Shown: piece by piece, positions 5,535 through 7,500 of the stretch
Numbering within the stretch: position 1 is the stretch's first letter
How the letters are laid out: each line of letters begins with the position of its first letter
DNA from: Bacillus cereus ATCC 14579
Lineage (GTDB): Bacteria; Bacillota; Bacilli; Bacillales; Bacillaceae_G
Direction of reading: 5' to 3'
DNA: 7,500 nt
NCBI RefSeq assembly: GCF_000007825.1
Contig: NC_004722.1
Coordinates: forward strand, 277,501 to 285,000
Made by a program: the position numbers and the translations under genes
The notes under the pieces: generated by a model
Told to the model about the DNA's origin: nothing
Databases searched by the model: none
What the model saw: the letters and a program-made list of their open reading frames with translations, nothing else

Positions 5535-6304
5535 GCTTCTTTTTCTATAACCCAAAGGTCTTGATGTTCCCACCAAAATCCTTCAGTATACTTTTTGATA
5601 ATTGGGTTATGGGGTAATAATTTAATTTTGTCACACACGTAAGAGGGACTAACTATCGTTTGTCCGTATTGATTCACATCTAAATCGAATTGTTCACTAG
5701 AAGAGAGAAACCAATAGCCCTTTTCATTTAAATTTGGAAACCCGAAGTATTTTTTGCTTTGATAGCCATGGGTTGTGAAAATGAATAAACCACCAGGTGA
5801 AACAGCGTTATACAATGTTTGCAGCCAACGAAACCAAGTTGTATCAGGCATATGAGAGAAAAAGGATAGACAAAAAACGATATCGTACGTAGAGGAGTCC
5901 AATTTTAACTGTTCAGGCTCAGGATGAGATAATATAGAAGAATTATTTAATTTGTTTTCAATAAAGGAAATAGCCTCTTCGTGTATATCGCAAGCGGTTA
6001 TACTCAAATTCGCTTGTAGATTTAATAAATGACGTGTTACGCAGCCGTATCCGGATGCAAATTCTAACAATTTAATTGGATTGCCTGTAGGAGGATAAAG
6101 GGAAGTAATTAAGTTTAAGAGTATTTGTGCTGAGTTTTGCCCATCTTTAAAGTAGTAATCTATCGCTTCTTTTTTTGATGGGAAGACGGGATTAGTGACA
6201 ATGAACTGAAAGATATGATCCTCAGGATGGATACTTGCATTTACATTATAGTTGTGTGCGATTTGAGAAATTAAATCTTTATGTTCCTCTATAAAGTCTT
6301 TCAA
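5528..6304 (-). CDS. Class I SAM-dependent methyltransferase
   Basis: This 258-residue protein, counted from the chosen TTG start, is a predicted SAM methyltransferase. Landmarks are LLEFASGYGCVTRHL (79-93, motif I with the first Gly replaced by Ala), ACDIHEEAI (104-112), DIVFCLSFFSHM (141-152) and VSPGGLFIFTTHG (168-180). The C-terminal 75 residues hold YGQTIV (213-218) and HQDLWVIEK, which align by eye with the end of the methyltransferase at 1616-2488. The reading frame stays open to a GTG at 6367, but no ribosome binding site precedes it, whereas AAGGGAGG lies 8 bases before TTG at 6304-6302; the extra 21 residues are therefore probably untranslated. It lies 67 bases downstream of the two-domain glycosyltransferase on the same strand and is likely co-transcribed with it, ending at the shared hairpin. 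Methylation of a sugar in the product of that glycosyltransferase is a reasonable inference; the acceptor is unknown. Confidence 0.88.
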   Translation of the reverse strand: MKDFIEEHKDLISQIAHNYNVNASIHPEDHIFQFIVTNPVFPSKKEAIDYYFKDGQNSAQILLNLITSLYPPTGNPIKLLEFASGYGCVTRHLLNLQANLSITACDIHEEAISFIENKLNNSSILSHPEPEQLKLDSSTYDIVFCLSFFSHMPDTTWFRWLQTLYNAVSPGGLFIFTTHGYQSKKYFGFPNLNEKGYWFLSSSEQFDLDVNQYGQTIVSPSYVCDKIKLLPHNPIIKKYTEGFWWEHQDLWVIEKEAK

Positions 6305-6312
6305 AGAGTATT

Positions 6313-6320
6313 CCTCCCTT
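6313..6320 (-). promoter_or_regulatory. Ribosome binding site that moves the methyltransferase start to TTG 6304
   Basis: The - strand reads AAGGGAGG, then 8 bases, then TTG at 6304-6302. No comparable site precedes the frame's upstream GTG (6367) or internal ATG (6358). It is the best translation signal near this gene and decides its start. Confidence 0.78.
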
Positions 6321-6371
6321 AAGTAATAGTAGCAACTTACAAGAGATATTGATGGCATAGAAAGCACATGT

Positions 6372-7500
6372 TTAAATTTTTAAGTATGCTTTAAGATGCT
6401 TTCTATATGTATACATTTTCATTTTAGAAATGTCGTCGATAGTAAATCTTTCTTTAATGAAATTTTGCATTTGTACAACTTCATTGTAATGGGAGTATGA
6501 ATCTTCTGTTCTCGTTACGCTATTTAAATGTCGTCTATGATAGTTTAAGGGGGATGGATTGAAGTAAATATCTCCCTCTGTAAGAAGAGAAACATAGAAA
6601 AACCAATCACCAGCTATTTTGAACTTCTCTAACTGTTTTTCTGTTTTCTTCATATCTATATTTTTAAAAACTACACTTGAAACATTAGGTATAGTGTTTT
6701 TGATAAGTAACGTATCTTGTATTTCTTCGACGCCTTTTCGAAAATAGGGGCCTTTCCATTTTTCTTTATCGATATCATTTGTGTAATTTAAATAATGATT
6801 AGCCAATACATTTCCTTGTTCATCAATTTGTTTTGATTGTGTGTAACTTAAGGTAATATTGTTATTTATATAAAACCCCTGTATCACCTCTTGTAAAAAT
6901 GTCTTATCGCATAAGTCATCGGCCTCTGCGATCCAAATATAATCACCAGTTGCTGCAGAGACTCCTTTTATCCATTGTTTAAATACGGAACCAGAGTTTT
7001 TATCATTAATAATCTGTTGAACCTTCAGGTGGGGCTTATTTTCTTTTGAGAGCAGCTTTTTAAAAGTTGATACGCTATGATCAGTGGAGGCATCGTCTAA
7101 GAAAATTAGTTCGTAAAGAGGGTAGGTTTGGTTTAAGATTGATTCGATTCGAGCAGGTAAGTATTTTTCATAATTATAGTTCGGTATGATTACACTTATC
7201 TTTTTGTAATTATGTTCGAGAAGATCTAGTAATTGATAAATGTAATTAAGAAAATTGAAGTTTTTTTCGATAAGTTCTTGGCCAAAGCTTCCCTTTTGTA
7301 ATCGTAATCCCTCATCGTGAATAAATTCATATATTTTCTCTAGCATTTTGGGTAAATTTAAAAAATCTACTAAGGCACCAGTTTTTTCTGTAACAACATC
7401 TTCAAAACCTCCAGCATTTTTAAACCCTATAACAGGAAGTTTTGCATCTAATGCTTCTAAAACAACATTTGGAAAAGGATCTTCCCTTGAAGTTAATAAG
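6372..7500 (-). CDS. Two-domain glycosyltransferase: GT4-type C-terminal domain fused to GT2 domain (5' partial)
   Basis: The frame is open to the right edge, so the true N-terminus is outside the window; 375 residues are visible from 7499. Visible residues 1-51 are the end of a GT4 (glycosyltransferase group 1) domain: SREDPFPNVVLEAL (4-17) carries the family's acidic-x7-Glu motif, followed by LPVIGFKNAGG (21-31) and EKTGALV (38-44). A linker of about 50 residues leads to a GT2 (GT-A) domain: SVIIPNYNY (102-110), FLDDASTDHS (133-142), the metal-binding EADD (191-194), GDW (297-299, probable catalytic Asp) and YHRRHLNSV (320-328). The enzyme would thus carry two sugar transfers in one chain. 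An ATG at 7346 could give a GT2-only protein, but it has no ribosome binding site and the upstream coding continues without interruption. No membrane segment is seen. The TAA at 6374-6372 is followed after 67 bases by the TTG of the methyltransferase, suggesting one operon. Donors and acceptors are unknown. Confidence 0.9.
   Translation of the reverse strand, partial: LLTSREDPFPNVVLEALDAKLPVIGFKNAGGFEDVVTEKTGALVDFLNLPKMLEKIYEFIHDEGLRLQKGSFGQELIEKNFNFLNYIYQLLDLLEHNYKKISVIIPNYNYEKYLPARIESILNQTYPLYELIFLDDASTDHSVSTFKKLLSKENKPHLKVQQIINDKNSGSVFKQWIKGVSAATGDYIWIAEADDLCDKTFLQEVIQGFYINNNITLSYTQSKQIDEQGNVLANHYLNYTNDIDKEKWKGPYFRKGVEEIQDTLLIKNTIPNVSSVVFKNIDMKKTEKQLEKFKIAGDWFFYVSLLTEGDIYFNPSPLNYHRRHLNSVTRTEDSYSHYNEVVQMQNFIKERFTIDDISKMKMYTYRKHLKAYLKI

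Noticed and set aside
6305..6367. N-terminal extension of the methyltransferase from GTG 6367
   Set aside because: No ribosome binding site is present, while a strong one precedes TTG 6304; the extension was trimmed.
1..7500. Insertion sequences, transposase genes, CRISPR arrays and long direct repeats
   Set aside because: I saw no transposase motifs, terminal inverted repeats or regularly spaced repeats on either strand.

Overview
The window looks like chromosomal DNA from a low-GC Gram-positive bacterium, most likely the Bacillus cereus group. The evidence is the 23S 3' end and 5S rRNA, which I recognise as Bacillus-type, the AT-rich sequence, strong GGAGG-type ribosome binding sites and frequent TTG/GTG starts. 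The assignment comes from recognition, not from a search.

Layout. Bases 1-335 are the downstream end of an rRNA operon on the + strand: the 23S 3' end, a short spacer, a complete 5S gene and a strong intrinsic terminator. No tRNA gene follows the 5S. From 315 to the right edge is a surface-glycan or glycoprotein-decoration cluster, almost all on the - strand and therefore facing the rRNA operon. In - strand transcription order (right to left) it contains: a two-domain glycosyltransferase (GT4 C-terminal part fused to GT2) that runs off the right edge; a SAM methyltransferase (258 aa from a TTG start); a hairpin at 5483-5534 shared with the convergent gene; the only + strand protein gene, an NAD-dependent sugar epimerase/dehydratase (4545-5489); a 293-base divergent promoter region; a sulfotransferase (3457-4251); a methyltransferase with an N-terminal four-cysteine motif (2516-3238); a second classical methyltransferase (1616-2488); and a WbsX/GH99-like protein (315-1391) whose stop codon lies inside the 5S operon terminator.

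How the genes may work together (inference). The epimerase would supply a modified nucleotide sugar, the GT4-GT2 protein and the WbsX-like protein would build or trim a glycan, and three methyltransferases plus a sulfotransferase would cap or decorate it. Possible products are a capsule or wall polysaccharide, a glycosylated surface protein, or a spore-surface glycan. A consensus-like sigma-E element upstream of the epimerase hints at the spore possibility but does not prove it. No acceptor, polymerase or transporter gene lies in this window, so the final product cannot be named.

Main points for a second look: the GT4-GT2 fusion at the right edge, the re-assigned TTG start at 6304, the two terminators that overlap coding sequence, the sulfotransferase in a Bacillus-type glycan locus, the methyltransferase with a degenerate SAM motif, and the more AT-rich, opposite-strand epimerase.
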